DNA of 62,630 nt from Flavobacteriia bacterium (GTDB lineage Bacteria; Bacteroidota; Bacteroidia; Flavobacteriales; Flavobacteriaceae), in assembly GCA_018500075.1 (NCBI GenBank), contig JAHBAN010000048.1, forward strand, positions 1 to 62,630. Reading direction: 5' to 3'. Below are positions 34,736-42,872 of the stretch, one piece after another. Under the pieces are notes generated by a model, which saw only the letters and a list, made by a program, of their open reading frames with translations, was not told where the DNA came from and ran no database searches. How positions within the stretch are numbered: position 1 is the stretch's first letter; the number at the start of each line of letters is the position of its first letter. The translations under genes were made by a program, and so were the position numbers.

Positions 34736-34948
34736 ATGCCAAAACGCTTCCGCCTGACCCGCCGCTTTCCCGCCGCCATGACGGAAGACGGCTATCGCAG
34801 GCTCAAGCGGTTCGCCTCCGACGCGGGGCTGGACGAGGGCGAGGCGCTGAGTTTTCTGTTTGAAAACTTTGAAAGCGTGATGAACCACGAAAACCTGACA
34901 GCGCGCCTGCGGCTCTTCAATTCGGAGCTGGACGCGCGCAAAAGATAA
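34736..34948 (+). CDS. Small basic protein, possibly ribbon-helix-helix
   Basis: A 70-residue protein preceded by a strong AAAAAGGAGCC ribosome site. It has a basic N-terminal strand (PKRFRLTRRFPAAM) followed by a helix and turn (TEDGYRRLKRFASDAGLDEGEALSFLFENFESV), which loosely fits a CopG-type ribbon-helix-helix. No confident family assignment is possible. Its position between two acyl-CoA dehydrogenase genes, with spacings of about 25 bases on both sides, suggests a small regulator or accessory factor in the operon. Confidence 0.65.
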   Translation: MPKRFRLTRRFPAAMTEDGYRRLKRFASDAGLDEGEALSFLFENFESVMNHENLTARLRLFNSELDARKR

Positions 34949-34972
34949 ATTCTTCTGGGGAGGAGACAGACT

Positions 34973-36112
34973 ATGGCTTCCGCGTGGATGACCGAAGAAC
35001 ATCAAATGATCGCCGATATGACGCGCAAATTCATCACCGAGGAATGGATGCCGCGCTATGACACATGGCGCAAACAGGGCGAAATGGACCGCTCCACATG
35101 GAACGAAGCCGGCGCGCTCGGCCTCCTTTGCCCCTCGATCCCCGAAGAATACGGCGGCGCTGGCGGCGACTTCGGCCATGAAGCCGCAATCCTGATCGAA
35201 GCCTCCCGCGCCAATCTCGCAAGCTGGGGCAATGGCATTCACTCGGGCATCGTCGCCCATTACATCCTCGCCTATGGCTCTGAAGAGCAGAAAAAGCGCT
35301 GGCTCCCCAAAATGGTCTCCGGCGAAATGGTCGGCGCGCTGGCCATGACAGAGCCGTCAGGCGGCTCCGATGTGCAGCGCCTCAAAACCCGCGCCATCAA
35401 GGACGGCAACGCCTACCGCCTCACCGGCTCGAAAACCTTTATCACCAACGGCCAACACGCCGATCTGATCATCGTGGCGGCCAAAACCGACCCCAAGGAA
35501 GGCTCCAAAGGCACCTCGCTGATCGTGGTGGAGACAGAAAACGCCGAGGGCTTCTCGCGGGGCCGCAACCTCGAGAAAATCGGCTGCCACGCCGCCGATA
35601 CCTCCGAGCTGTTCTTTGACAATGTCGAAATCCCGCCCGAAAACCTGCTCGGCGGTCAGGAAGGTCAGGGCTTTTACCAGATGATGAACCAGCTCCCCCA
35701 GGAGCGACTGATCATCGGCTGCGGCGCAGTCGGCGCCATGCAAGGCGCCCTCGAGCGCACGATCGACTATTGCCGCGAGCGCGAGGCCTTCGGCGGTCCG
35801 ATCATGCAGTTCCAGAACACCCGCTTCAAACTCGCCGAATGCAAAACCAAACTCACAGTCGCCCGCGCCTTCCTCGATGATTGCATGAGCGAGCACCTGC
35901 GCGGCGCGCTGAGCGTCGAAAAAGCCGCCATGGCCAAATACTGGCTCACCGACACCCAGGGCGAAGTGCTTGACGAATGCGTCCAGCTCCACGGCGGCTA
36001 TGGCTATATGCAAGAATACGCCGTCGCCGAAATGTGGGCCGATGCCCGCGTCCAGCGGATCTACGGGGGCACCAATGAAATCATGAAAGAGCTGATCTCC
36101 AGAAACCTCTGA
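34973..36112 (+). CDS. Acyl-CoA dehydrogenase, long-chain (ACADL/isovaleryl) active-site type
   Basis: A 379-residue standard-length ACAD: TEPSGGSDVQRLKTRA, SKTFITNGQHADLIIV, and VQLHGGYGYMQEYAVAEMWADARVQRIYGGTNEIMKELI. The catalytic glutamate is not in the C-terminal position, where Gly stands (IYGGTNE); it appears instead in the helix G motif LPQERLIIG. That is the arrangement of mammalian long-chain and isovaleryl-CoA dehydrogenases. It therefore probably serves long- or branched-chain acyl-CoA, complementing the larger ACAD upstream. Confidence 0.93.
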   Translation: MASAWMTEEHQMIADMTRKFITEEWMPRYDTWRKQGEMDRSTWNEAGALGLLCPSIPEEYGGAGGDFGHEAAILIEASRANLASWGNGIHSGIVAHYILAYGSEEQKKRWLPKMVSGEMVGALAMTEPSGGSDVQRLKTRAIKDGNAYRLTGSKTFITNGQHADLIIVAAKTDPKEGSKGTSLIVVETENAEGFSRGRNLEKIGCHAADTSELFFDNVEIPPENLLGGQEGQGFYQMMNQLPQERLIIGCGAVGAMQGALERTIDYCREREAFGGPIMQFQNTRFKLAECKTKLTVARAFLDDCMSEHLRGALSVEKAAMAKYWLTDTQGEVLDECVQLHGGYGYMQEYAVAEMWADARVQRIYGGTNEIMKELISRNL

Positions 36113-36145
36113 CTGTCTTGACCGACCCTCTTTTCTGACTGTCTT

Positions 36146-36203
36146 TTTTATTGCCCAAAATATCCTGCGGGGGTCTGGGGGTGCAAAACCCCCAGCCCCG
36201 CCA
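36146..36203 (+). repeat. Dispersed intergenic hairpin repeat, copy B (short)
   Basis: This lies between the acyl-CoA dehydrogenase stop and the GST gene. A T-rich run (TTTTTTATTG) is followed by CCAAAATATCC, a G-rich stretch and one hairpin with CTGGGGG/CCCCCAG arms around TGCAAAA. It is the shortest and most degenerate of the five copies. Confidence 0.6.
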
Positions 36204-36221
36204 GCCCAAAAGGACCAAGCC

Positions 36222-36854
36222 ATGACGATCAAACTCCACTGCTTCGGCGAAAGCGGCAACGCCTACAAAGCCGCGCTCGCGCTTGAACTGTCCGGCCTTG
36301 ACTGGGAGCCGGTCTATGTCGATTTCTTCGGCGGGGCCGCGCGCACGCCCGAGTGGCGCGCCAAAAACGTGATGGGCGAAGCCCCGGTGATGGAAGACGG
36401 CGACATCCGCCTCACGCAATCCGGCGTGATCCAGCAATACATCACGGACAAATCCGGCAAGTTCGGCGGTGCTGCGGAGGACAAATACGAGGTCCTGCGC
36501 TGGGTGCTCTGGGACAATCACAAAATGTCCTCCCAAGCCGGCGTCACCCGCTTTCTGATGAACTTTCTGCCCGAAGACAAACGCCCCCAAGAGGTCATCG
36601 GCTTTCTTCAAGGTCGCCTCAAAGGCGCCTATGCCACACTGGATGCCCACCTTGAGGGCCGCGACTATATCGTCGGGCCGGGCCTCACAAACGCCGATCT
36701 CTCAAACTGCGGCTACCTGTTTTATCCCGAACCCTTCGGGTTCACCCGCGCCGACTGGCCCAATATCGACCGCTGGCTCGCCAATATCGAAAACACCGCA
36801 GGGTTCAAATACCCCTATGATCTCATGCCCGGCAGCCCCGCTGACCGCGCCTAA
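36222..36854 (+). CDS. Glutathione S-transferase family protein
   Basis: A 210-residue GST. The thioredoxin-like N-domain shows KLHCFGESGNAYKAALALELSGLDWEPVYVD, with MGEAPVMEDGDIRLTQSGVIQQYI as the glutathione-binding cis-Pro and Ser/Gln region. The helical C-domain follows (GRDYIVGPGLTNADL with the N-capping box). The substrate is unknown. It sits inside the beta-oxidation gene series, after a 109-base gap holding repeat copy B. Confidence 0.9.
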   Translation: MTIKLHCFGESGNAYKAALALELSGLDWEPVYVDFFGGAARTPEWRAKNVMGEAPVMEDGDIRLTQSGVIQQYITDKSGKFGGAAEDKYEVLRWVLWDNHKMSSQAGVTRFLMNFLPEDKRPQEVIGFLQGRLKGAYATLDAHLEGRDYIVGPGLTNADLSNCGYLFYPEPFGFTRADWPNIDRWLANIENTAGFKYPYDLMPGSPADRA

Positions 36855-36881
36855 ATTCTTGCGAACGACAGGAGTCTCATC

Positions 36882-38093
36882 ATGACCGAAGCCTATATCT
36901 ATGACGCCGTGCGCACGCCCCGCGGCAAGGGCCGCAAAGACGGCAGCCTGCACGAAGTCTCCGCCGCGCGGCTCTCTGCTGTGGCGCTCAACGCCCTCAA
37001 AGAGCGCAACGGCCTTGACGGCCACGCCGTTGAAGATGTGATCTGGGGCAATGTCACCCAAGTCGCCGAGCAGGGTGCCTGTCTGGCGCGCACCGCCGTT
37101 CTGGCTTCCGATCTGGATGAAAGCATCCCCGGCCTCTCGATCAACCGCTTCTGCGCCTCGGGCCTTGAGGCGGTCAATCTCGCGGCCAATCAGGTGCGCG
37201 GCGGCGCAGGCAACGGCTATATCGCCGGCGGCGTCGAATGTATGAGCCGCGTGCCCATGGGCAGTGACGGTGGCGCGATCGCGATTGATCCAGCCATCGC
37301 GATTGACAATTACTTCGTGCCACAAGGCATCTCTGCTGACATCATCGCAACCAAATATGGCTTCACCCGCGACATGGCCGACGCCATGGCCGTGGAGAGC
37401 CAGAAGCGCGCCAAAGCGGCGTGGGATGCGGGCCACTTCTCCCGCTCCGTCGTGCCTGTTTACGATGTCAACGGCCTGCCCATTCTGGCCTATGACGAGT
37501 TCATGCGCCCCGAAACCGATATGCAAAGCCTCGGCGCTCTGACCCCCTCGTTCAAGCAAATGGGCGAGGTCATGCCCGGCTTTGACAAGATCGCGATCCT
37601 GAAATACCCCGAGCTTGAGCGCATCCATCACATTCACCACGCCGGCAACAGCTCGGGCATCGTCGATGGCGCAGCCGCTGTGCTCATCGGCAACAAAGAG
37701 CTGGGCGAGGCGCTCGGCCTCAAGCCGCGCGCGCGCATCCGCGCCACCGCCAAAATCGGCACAGACCCGACCATCATGCTCACAGGCCCCGTGCCGGTGA
37801 CAGAGAAAATCCTGCGCGAAAGCGGCATGGGCATCGGCGACATCGATCTCTTTGAAGTCAACGAAGCCTTCGCCTCGGTGGTGATGCGCTTTGAGCAGGC
37901 TTTTGATGTCGATCACGCCCGCGTCAACGTCAACGGCGGCTCGATTGCCATGGGCCACCCTTTGGGCGCGACCGGGGCGATGATCCTCTCGGCCCTGCTG
38001 GATGAGCTGGAGCGCAGCGACAAGGAGACCGGCCTCGCCACGCTCTGCATCGGCTCCGGCATGGGCGCCGCAACCATCATCGAGCGGGTCTGA
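36882..38093 (+). CDS. fadA: Acetyl-CoA C-acyltransferase (thiolase), FadA-like
   Basis: A 403-residue thiolase with both active-site cysteines and the catalytic histidine: Cys91 in NRFCASGLEAVNL, His359 in GGSIAMGHPLGATGAM and Cys389 in LCIGSGMGAA. It cleaves 3-ketoacyl-CoA to acetyl-CoA and a shortened acyl-CoA. Placement beside a FadB-type multienzyme supports a degradative role rather than PHB synthesis. An AGGAG precedes the start. A short NTF2-like gene separates it from fadB. Confidence 0.93.
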   Translation: MTEAYIYDAVRTPRGKGRKDGSLHEVSAARLSAVALNALKERNGLDGHAVEDVIWGNVTQVAEQGACLARTAVLASDLDESIPGLSINRFCASGLEAVNLAANQVRGGAGNGYIAGGVECMSRVPMGSDGGAIAIDPAIAIDNYFVPQGISADIIATKYGFTRDMADAMAVESQKRAKAAWDAGHFSRSVVPVYDVNGLPILAYDEFMRPETDMQSLGALTPSFKQMGEVMPGFDKIAILKYPELERIHHIHHAGNSSGIVDGAAAVLIGNKELGEALGLKPRARIRATAKIGTDPTIMLTGPVPVTEKILRESGMGIGDIDLFEVNEAFASVVMRFEQAFDVDHARVNVNGGSIAMGHPLGATGAMILSALLDELERSDKETGLATLCIGSGMGAATIIERV

Positions 38094-38102
38094 GGGCGGC
38101 GG

Positions 38103-38573
38103 ATGCTCAGCCCGAAAGACATATACCAAGCGCAACTTGACGAACTCGGACAGGCGTATTGGGACATGGATTTTTCCAAAGTGCTGGATATGATCCATTT
38201 CCCGAGCTTCGTGGAAACCGACGATCTGACGTTGCACTTGCCAGATCGGGAGTCCTATTTGGCGTCCCTCATAAGCCAGCGCGACAACCTTACCATGCGC
38301 GGGGCCACAGCCTATCACCGGATTTGCCGTGACGCTGTTGTGGCACATGATGATCCGCACCGCATCGAAGGCATTCACGAGGTCTATGCGCTGCAAGGCG
38401 CGACCCTTGTGATGGATCCCTACCTGACCCAAATGTCGCTGGTTTACAAAAACGGAGCATGGCTCTGCACCGGGCTGCGCTCGGCCACCACAAACAAAAA
38501 CCTGAAAATCGTCAAACACCCAGAGCCGACCACAGGCTCACCGGCCGCTGAAGCCGCGTTAAAGGAGACTTAA
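38103..38573 (+). CDS. NTF2-like (SnoaL-type) uncharacterised protein
   Basis: A 156-residue protein. An alpha-helical start (YQAQLDELGQAYWDMDFSKVLDMIHFPSFVETDD) and later strands (HEVYALQGATLVMDPYLTQMSLVYKNGAWLCTGL) suggest an NTF2/SnoaL cone fold, used by small isomerases, hydratases or ligand-binding proteins. No catalytic residues can be named. It lies 9 bases after fadA and 2 bases before fadB, an unusual insertion between the two beta-oxidation genes. Confidence 0.75.
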   Translation: MLSPKDIYQAQLDELGQAYWDMDFSKVLDMIHFPSFVETDDLTLHLPDRESYLASLISQRDNLTMRGATAYHRICRDAVVAHDDPHRIEGIHEVYALQGATLVMDPYLTQMSLVYKNGAWLCTGLRSATTNKNLKIVKHPEPTTGSPAAEAALKET

Positions 38574-38575
38574 AC

Positions 38576-40774
38576 ATGAGTGATTTTACCCTCGCAAAAG
38601 ACGCCCAAGGCATCGCCACCATCACATGGGACACGGCTGGAAAGTCGATGAATGTGATGAGCATCCAGGGCTTTTCCGATCTGTCCGATCTCGTCGATGA
38701 CGCCCTCGCAGATGACGCCGTCAAAGGCATCATCATCACCTCGGGCAAAGACGGCAGCTTTGCCGGCGGCATGGACCTCAATGTCATCGCCAAAATGAAA
38801 GACGACGCCGGTGACGAGCCTGCCAAGGGCCTCTTTGAGGGCGTCATGGGAATGCACGCCGTTTTGCGCAAGATCGAACGCGCCGGCATGGACCCCAAGA
38901 CAAACAAGGGCGGCAAGCCGATCGCCTGCGTCATGCCGGGCACAGCCCTCGGCATCGGGTTTGAAATTCCCCTCGCCTGCCACCGCACCTTTGTCGCCAA
39001 CAACCCCAAGGCCAAGATCGGCCTGCCCGAAATCATGGTCGGCATCTTCCCCGGCGCAGGCGGCACCACCCGCCTCGTGCGCAAGCTCGGCGCAATGGCC
39101 GCCGCCCCCTTCCTGTTGCAAGGCAAGCTCTCTGATCCGGCGCGCGCCAAGCAAGCCGGCCTGATTGACGAAGTGTCAGATGATCCCATGTCAGACGCCC
39201 GCGCCTGGGTGCTCTCCGAGCCGAATATCGTCAAGCCCTGGGATGAAAAGGGCTATAAAATGCCCGGCGGCACGCCCTATCACCCCGCCGGCTTCATGAC
39301 ATTCCTCGGTGCCTCCGTCATGGTGCATTCCGAAACCCAAGGCGCATTTCCCGCCGCCAAGGCGCTGCTCTCGGCGGTCTATGAAGGCGCGCTCGTGCCC
39401 TTTGACACCGCCCTCAAGATCGAGACCCGCTGGTTCGTCCACACTCTGATGAATCCAAGCTCCGCCGCCATGATCCGCTCGCTCTTTATCAACAAGGAAG
39501 CGCTCGACAAAGGCGCCGTGCGCCCCGCCGATGTGCCTGACCAGCGCGTCAAAAAGCTCGGCGTTCTCGGCGCGGGCATGATGGGCGCAGGCATCGCCCT
39601 TGTCTCGGCCCAAGCCGGCATCGAGGTTGTGCTGATCGACCGCGACCAAGCGAGCGCCGACAAAGGCAAAGCCTATACGGCGACCTACATGGACAAAGGC
39701 ATCGCCCGCAAAAAGGCCACGCCTGAGAAGAAAGAGGAGATGCTCGCGCGCATCACCGCCACCGCCGACTTGGACGCGCTCAAAGACTGTGATCTGATCA
39801 TCGAGGCGGTGTTTGAAGACCCGGCCGTCAAAGCCGAGATGACCAAAAAGGTCGAAGCCGTGATCCCCAAGGATTGCATCTTCGCCTCCAATACCTCGAC
39901 CCTGCCGATCACCGATCTGGCCCGCGCCAGCGTGCGCCCTGAGCAGTTCATCGGTATCCACTTCTTCTCGCCCGTCGAGAAAATGTTGCTGGTCGAGATC
40001 ATCAAGGGCGCAGAGACAGGCGACCGCGCCGTTGCCAAGGCCCTCGATTATGTCCGCCAGATCCGCAAAACCCCGATCGTGGTCAATGATGCGCGCTTCT
40101 TCTATGCCAACCGCTGCATCATCCCCTATATCAACGAGGGGCTGCGGATGCTCACCGAGGGGGTCGCGCCTTCGCTGATCGACAACGCCGCGCGCCAGCT
40201 CGGTTTCCCCGTCGGCCCGCTTCAGCTCAATGACGAAACTTCGATTGATCTGGGCGCAAAAATCGCCCGCGCCACCAAAGCTGCGATGGGTGCCGAGTAT
40301 CCCGACAGCCCCGCGGATGATCTTATCTTCTGGCTCGAAGCCGAAGGCCGCTTGGGCCGCAAGGCCAACGCCGGCTTCTTTGACTATGACGAAAAAGGCA
40401 AGCGCACAGGCTTCTGGCCGGGCTTGGGCGAGAAATACCCCCTCGCCAAAGAGCAACCGAGCCTCATCGAGGTGCAAGAGCGCCTCATGTTCGCTCAGGT
40501 GCTTGAGGCCGTGCGCGCGCTGCAAGAGGGCGTGCTCATGGACATCCGCGAAGGCGATGTCGGCGCGATCCTTGCTTGGGGCTTTGCGCCATGGTCCGGC
40601 GGCCCGCTGTCCTGGCTCGACATGATCGGAACACCCTATGCCGCCGAGCGCACAGCCGAGCTTGCCGCCCAATACGGCCCGCGCTTTGCGACACCGGCCC
40701 TGCTTGAAGAAATGGCGCAAAAGGGTCAGAGTTTCTACAGCCGCTTTGCGCCCAAGGCCGACAAAGCAGCCTGA
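38576..40774 (+). CDS. fadB: FadB/FadJ-type multifunctional enoyl-CoA hydratase / 3-hydroxyacyl-CoA dehydrogenase
   Basis: A 732-residue fusion. The N-terminal crotonase domain spans about 1-200 (oxyanion loop FAGGMDLN at 63-70; Glu130 and Glu152 as hydratase acids). The NAD-binding 3-hydroxyacyl-CoA dehydrogenase domain starts at about 326 (GVLGAGMMGAGIALVSAQAG). The dehydrogenase C-domains follow (IGIHFFSPVEKMLLVEII with catalytic His). It carries out the middle two steps of beta-oxidation. A strong AAGGAG lies 9 bases before the ATG. It is the last gene of the operon and is followed by a hairpin. Confidence 0.95.
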   Translation: MSDFTLAKDAQGIATITWDTAGKSMNVMSIQGFSDLSDLVDDALADDAVKGIIITSGKDGSFAGGMDLNVIAKMKDDAGDEPAKGLFEGVMGMHAVLRKIERAGMDPKTNKGGKPIACVMPGTALGIGFEIPLACHRTFVANNPKAKIGLPEIMVGIFPGAGGTTRLVRKLGAMAAAPFLLQGKLSDPARAKQAGLIDEVSDDPMSDARAWVLSEPNIVKPWDEKGYKMPGGTPYHPAGFMTFLGASVMVHSETQGAFPAAKALLSAVYEGALVPFDTALKIETRWFVHTLMNPSSAAMIRSLFINKEALDKGAVRPADVPDQRVKKLGVLGAGMMGAGIALVSAQAGIEVVLIDRDQASADKGKAYTATYMDKGIARKKATPEKKEEMLARITATADLDALKDCDLIIEAVFEDPAVKAEMTKKVEAVIPKDCIFASNTSTLPITDLARASVRPEQFIGIHFFSPVEKMLLVEIIKGAETGDRAVAKALDYVRQIRKTPIVVNDARFFYANRCIIPYINEGLRMLTEGVAPSLIDNAARQLGFPVGPLQLNDETSIDLGAKIARATKAAMGAEYPDSPADDLIFWLEAEGRLGRKANAGFFDYDEKGKRTGFWPGLGEKYPLAKEQPSLIEVQERLMFAQVLEAVRALQEGVLMDIREGDVGAILAWGFAPWSGGPLSWLDMIGTPYAAERTAELAAQYGPRFATPALLEEMAQKGQSFYSRFAPKADKAA

Positions 40775-40782
40775 AGACTAGC

Positions 40783-40814
40783 GAGCGGGTGCACCCCCTC
40801 AGGCGCACCCGCTC
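40783..40814 (+). terminator. Terminator-like hairpin after fadB
   Basis: Perfect 10-bp arms GAGCGGGTGC and GCACCCGCTC enclose a 12-base loop, 8 bases after the fadB stop. No U run follows (TACTGTG), so it is either a weak or factor-assisted terminator or a 3' stabilising structure. Confidence 0.5.
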
Positions 40815-41103
40815 TACTGTGACCGGACGTTGCAAACGCAAGACTCTTGCGAGCCGGGGATTACAAAGCGCAGCATTGCACAGGCACAGATACCTGCCGA
40901 ACGCCGCGCAAAACAAAGGAGTGCCGCCGCTTTTCGCGGCGCAGTCTGGCGTGCTGCACCAAAGGCGCACAAGCCTGTCCCCCAAGTGTCCAGCCGCTGG
41001 CAGACGGCATTTAACTCTTGATATAAAATGTCTCTGAATCCTGTTGGCGATAGGGCCAAATTAAGACAATTTCGAGGCATTTATTACCAAAACATGGCAA
41101 CAA

Positions 41104-41142
41104 TGTGGCTAAATTGGCGTTTTTGTTTCCAATTCAGCCACA
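41104..41142. other. Long hairpin in the AT-rich intergenic region
   Basis: Arms TGTGGCTAAATTGG (41104-41117) and CCAATTCAGCCACA (41129-41142) are complementary at 13 of 14 positions around an 11-base CGTTTTTGTTT loop. Neither strand carries a U run after the stem, so a terminator role is not supported. It could be part of a small RNA or a protein-binding site. Confidence 0.55.
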
Positions 41143-41204
41143 ATATGACAGCCCAAACACCCCGCCCCGCTGCGTCTTCTCCCGCCCTGACGGCGCCAAG
41201 ACCT

Positions 41205-41852
41205 CTAGGAAAACCGATATCCAAAGCGCGCGATATCCTGCGCGCAAAGCTCGGCCACCGCCTCACAGGCCGGTGCCGTATAATAGCTGCGATAGTCCCG
41301 CGCCCGCGTGCTAACATTGGCCCGTGGCAGCTCAAGCTCAAAGCCCAGATGCTCCATAAGCGGCGCCGCATCCTCCTTGAAATGCTCAAGCCGGATATAA
41401 AGCGCCTCCTGCACGCGCCCCGCGCTGTCGGCCATATAGCTCTCATAGGGATGCGCCTTCAGCGGCCCCGCCACACCGGGCGCGCGCAAAAACGCATCAA
41501 ACGCCAGCCGCTTGGCCGTGGCCACAGCAGGGTGGTCAAACCTCTGCTCCCGCAGCCAGTGATAATAGCTCACCAGTCTGTCCCAAGGGTTGCGCACCAG
41601 CGTAAAGCAGAGCATCTGCTCGATCTGCGCGCCACTCACCAGCCCCTCGATGTCCGCAAGCGTCGAATGTTTCCAAAGCCGCCCACGGGCCGAAACGCCC
41701 TTAAGTGCCTTGCGCCGCTTCAGCGCCTTGGGCGTGTCGCCCAGCATCATATCGTCGCGCATCGCCCGCGCCTCAAGCGCCAGCGCAAGCGAGGTCCCGC
41801 CCGTTTTGGGAATATGCACAAAAATATAGGCGCGCCCGCGCGAAATGATCAT
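41205..41852 (-). CDS. Sulfotransferase-family protein
   Basis: A 215-residue protein. The PAPS 5'-phosphate loop is HIPKTGGTS near residue 13, and the 3'-phosphate motif RNPWDRLVSYYHWL is near residue 87. Both are typical of the Sulfotransfer_2 group that sulfates carbohydrates or other small acceptors. No signal peptide is present, so it is cytosolic. It lies 9 bases downstream of the EamA exporter gene, suggesting a sulfated product or precursor could be handled by both, which is speculative. Confidence 0.88.
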   Translation of the reverse strand: MIISRGRAYIFVHIPKTGGTSLALALEARAMRDDMMLGDTPKALKRRKALKGVSARGRLWKHSTLADIEGLVSGAQIEQMLCFTLVRNPWDRLVSYYHWLREQRFDHPAVATAKRLAFDAFLRAPGVAGPLKAHPYESYMADSAGRVQEALYIRLEHFKEDAAPLMEHLGFELELPRANVSTRARDYRSYYTAPACEAVAELCAQDIARFGYRFS

Positions 41853-41861
41853 GCGCCAAAT

Positions 41862-42767
41862 CTAGCTTTGCCGCGAGCGCAAAGCAATCACAGACCCCGC
41901 CACAATGATCAACACAACACCCGCCATCTGCACAGCCGTCAGGCTTTGCCCGAACCAGACAAAGGCAAACAGCGGGCCAAACACCATGATCGAATATTCA
42001 AACACCGCCACATATGAGGCTTCGCCGAGCTGATAGGCGCGGGTCAGGCAAAACACCCCGACAATCGAAAAGACCACGTGCCCCACCAGAAGCAGGCCGA
42101 CCCCCTCCATTGGCCAGATCCAGCCCCGTGTCACAAAGGCCAGCGGCCCCTCGATCTCCTGAACTCCAAAGACAGCAATCGCCAAAAGCCCGATCAGCCC
42201 CAGCACCCCCTGCATCCCCATCGTGCCCGCGAGCAGCGTGCAGGTGCTCTCCGCACCACACATCCGCCGCGTGATCACCGCATTCAGCGCATACAGAATC
42301 CCGCCGATCACAGGCACCCCAACAAGCGGGCTAAAGCTGCTCGGGCTGACCTCAAGCACAACAAGCGTGCCCAGAAAGCCCGCAATCACCGCGCCAACCC
42401 GGAAAATGCCGATCCGCTCGCGCAGAAAAAGCGCGGTGATCGTCACCACAATGATGGGCGAGGTAAACAGCCCCGCCAAGGACTGCGCAATCGGCAGAAA
42501 GGCCAGAGACGCAAAGTAAAACAGCATCGCCGAGGCAAACAGAAAGCTGCGCAAAAGCACCGGCCCCCAAGCCAGAGGCCAGAACCGCTGCCCCAAAAGC
42601 CGCGCCACCACAAACACCACAGGCATAGAAATAAGAAGCCGGATCACATACATCTGCCAAAGGCTGATCACCTCGGCGACAACCACAATAAAGTTATCAA
42701 TCACCCCGAGGATCAGCATACTCGCCAACATCCAAAGCGCCGCCGCCACAGGTCTTGTCTCGCTCAC
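41862..42767 (-). CDS. EamA/DMT-family permease
   Basis: A polytopic protein with ten hydrophobic spans in two EamA repeats (first repeat near residues 5-130, second from LVGVPVIGGILYALNAVITRRM onward). DMT permeases export metabolites or take up small solutes. The start is placed at GTG 42767 because GGCGGA sits 6 bases upstream and translation then begins with SETRPVAAALWML; a GTG at 42794 would add nine residues but lacks a ribosome site. It is divergent from the acyl-CoA synthetase gene. Confidence 0.9.
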   Translation of the reverse strand: MSETRPVAAALWMLASMLILGVIDNFIVVVAEVISLWQMYVIRLLISMPVVFVVARLLGQRFWPLAWGPVLLRSFLFASAMLFYFASLAFLPIAQSLAGLFTSPIIVVTITALFLRERIGIFRVGAVIAGFLGTLVVLEVSPSSFSPLVGVPVIGGILYALNAVITRRMCGAESTCTLLAGTMGMQGVLGLIGLLAIAVFGVQEIEGPLAFVTRGWIWPMEGVGLLLVGHVVFSIVGVFCLTRAYQLGEASYVAVFEYSIMVFGPLFAFVWFGQSLTAVQMAGVVLIIVAGSVIALRSRQS

Positions 42768-42872
42768 GTCATTTCCGCCTTCAAATGGTCGCACTAGGGC
42801 TTTTCAAAACCGCCCGGCTGGCGATAGTCTCCCCCAAACCCGACATAAGCGGGAAAAAACAGGGAGAAGACA

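Larger units (their letters stand above)
40775..41204. other. Gene-free interval between fadB and the sulfotransferase gene
   Basis: This 430-base stretch is the only gap over 300 bases. No credible coding frame was found; short frames on both strands lack ribosome sites and family resemblance. It holds a terminator-like hairpin near its left end, a small GCCGC/GCGGC stem near 40928, an AT-rich middle with a TATAAA at 41022-41027, and a long hairpin at 41104-41142. The AT-rich right half contrasts with the surrounding GC-rich sequence and could hide a small RNA. Confidence 0.6.

Noticed and set aside
36702..38519. 605-residue minus-strand frame over the thiolase gene
   Set aside because: The plus-strand thiolase has all catalytic residues. 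The antisense frame is explained by GC-biased third positions.
41104..41142. Intrinsic terminator for fadB or the sulfotransferase gene
   Set aside because: Neither strand has a U run after the stem, and it is 330 bases from the fadB stop.
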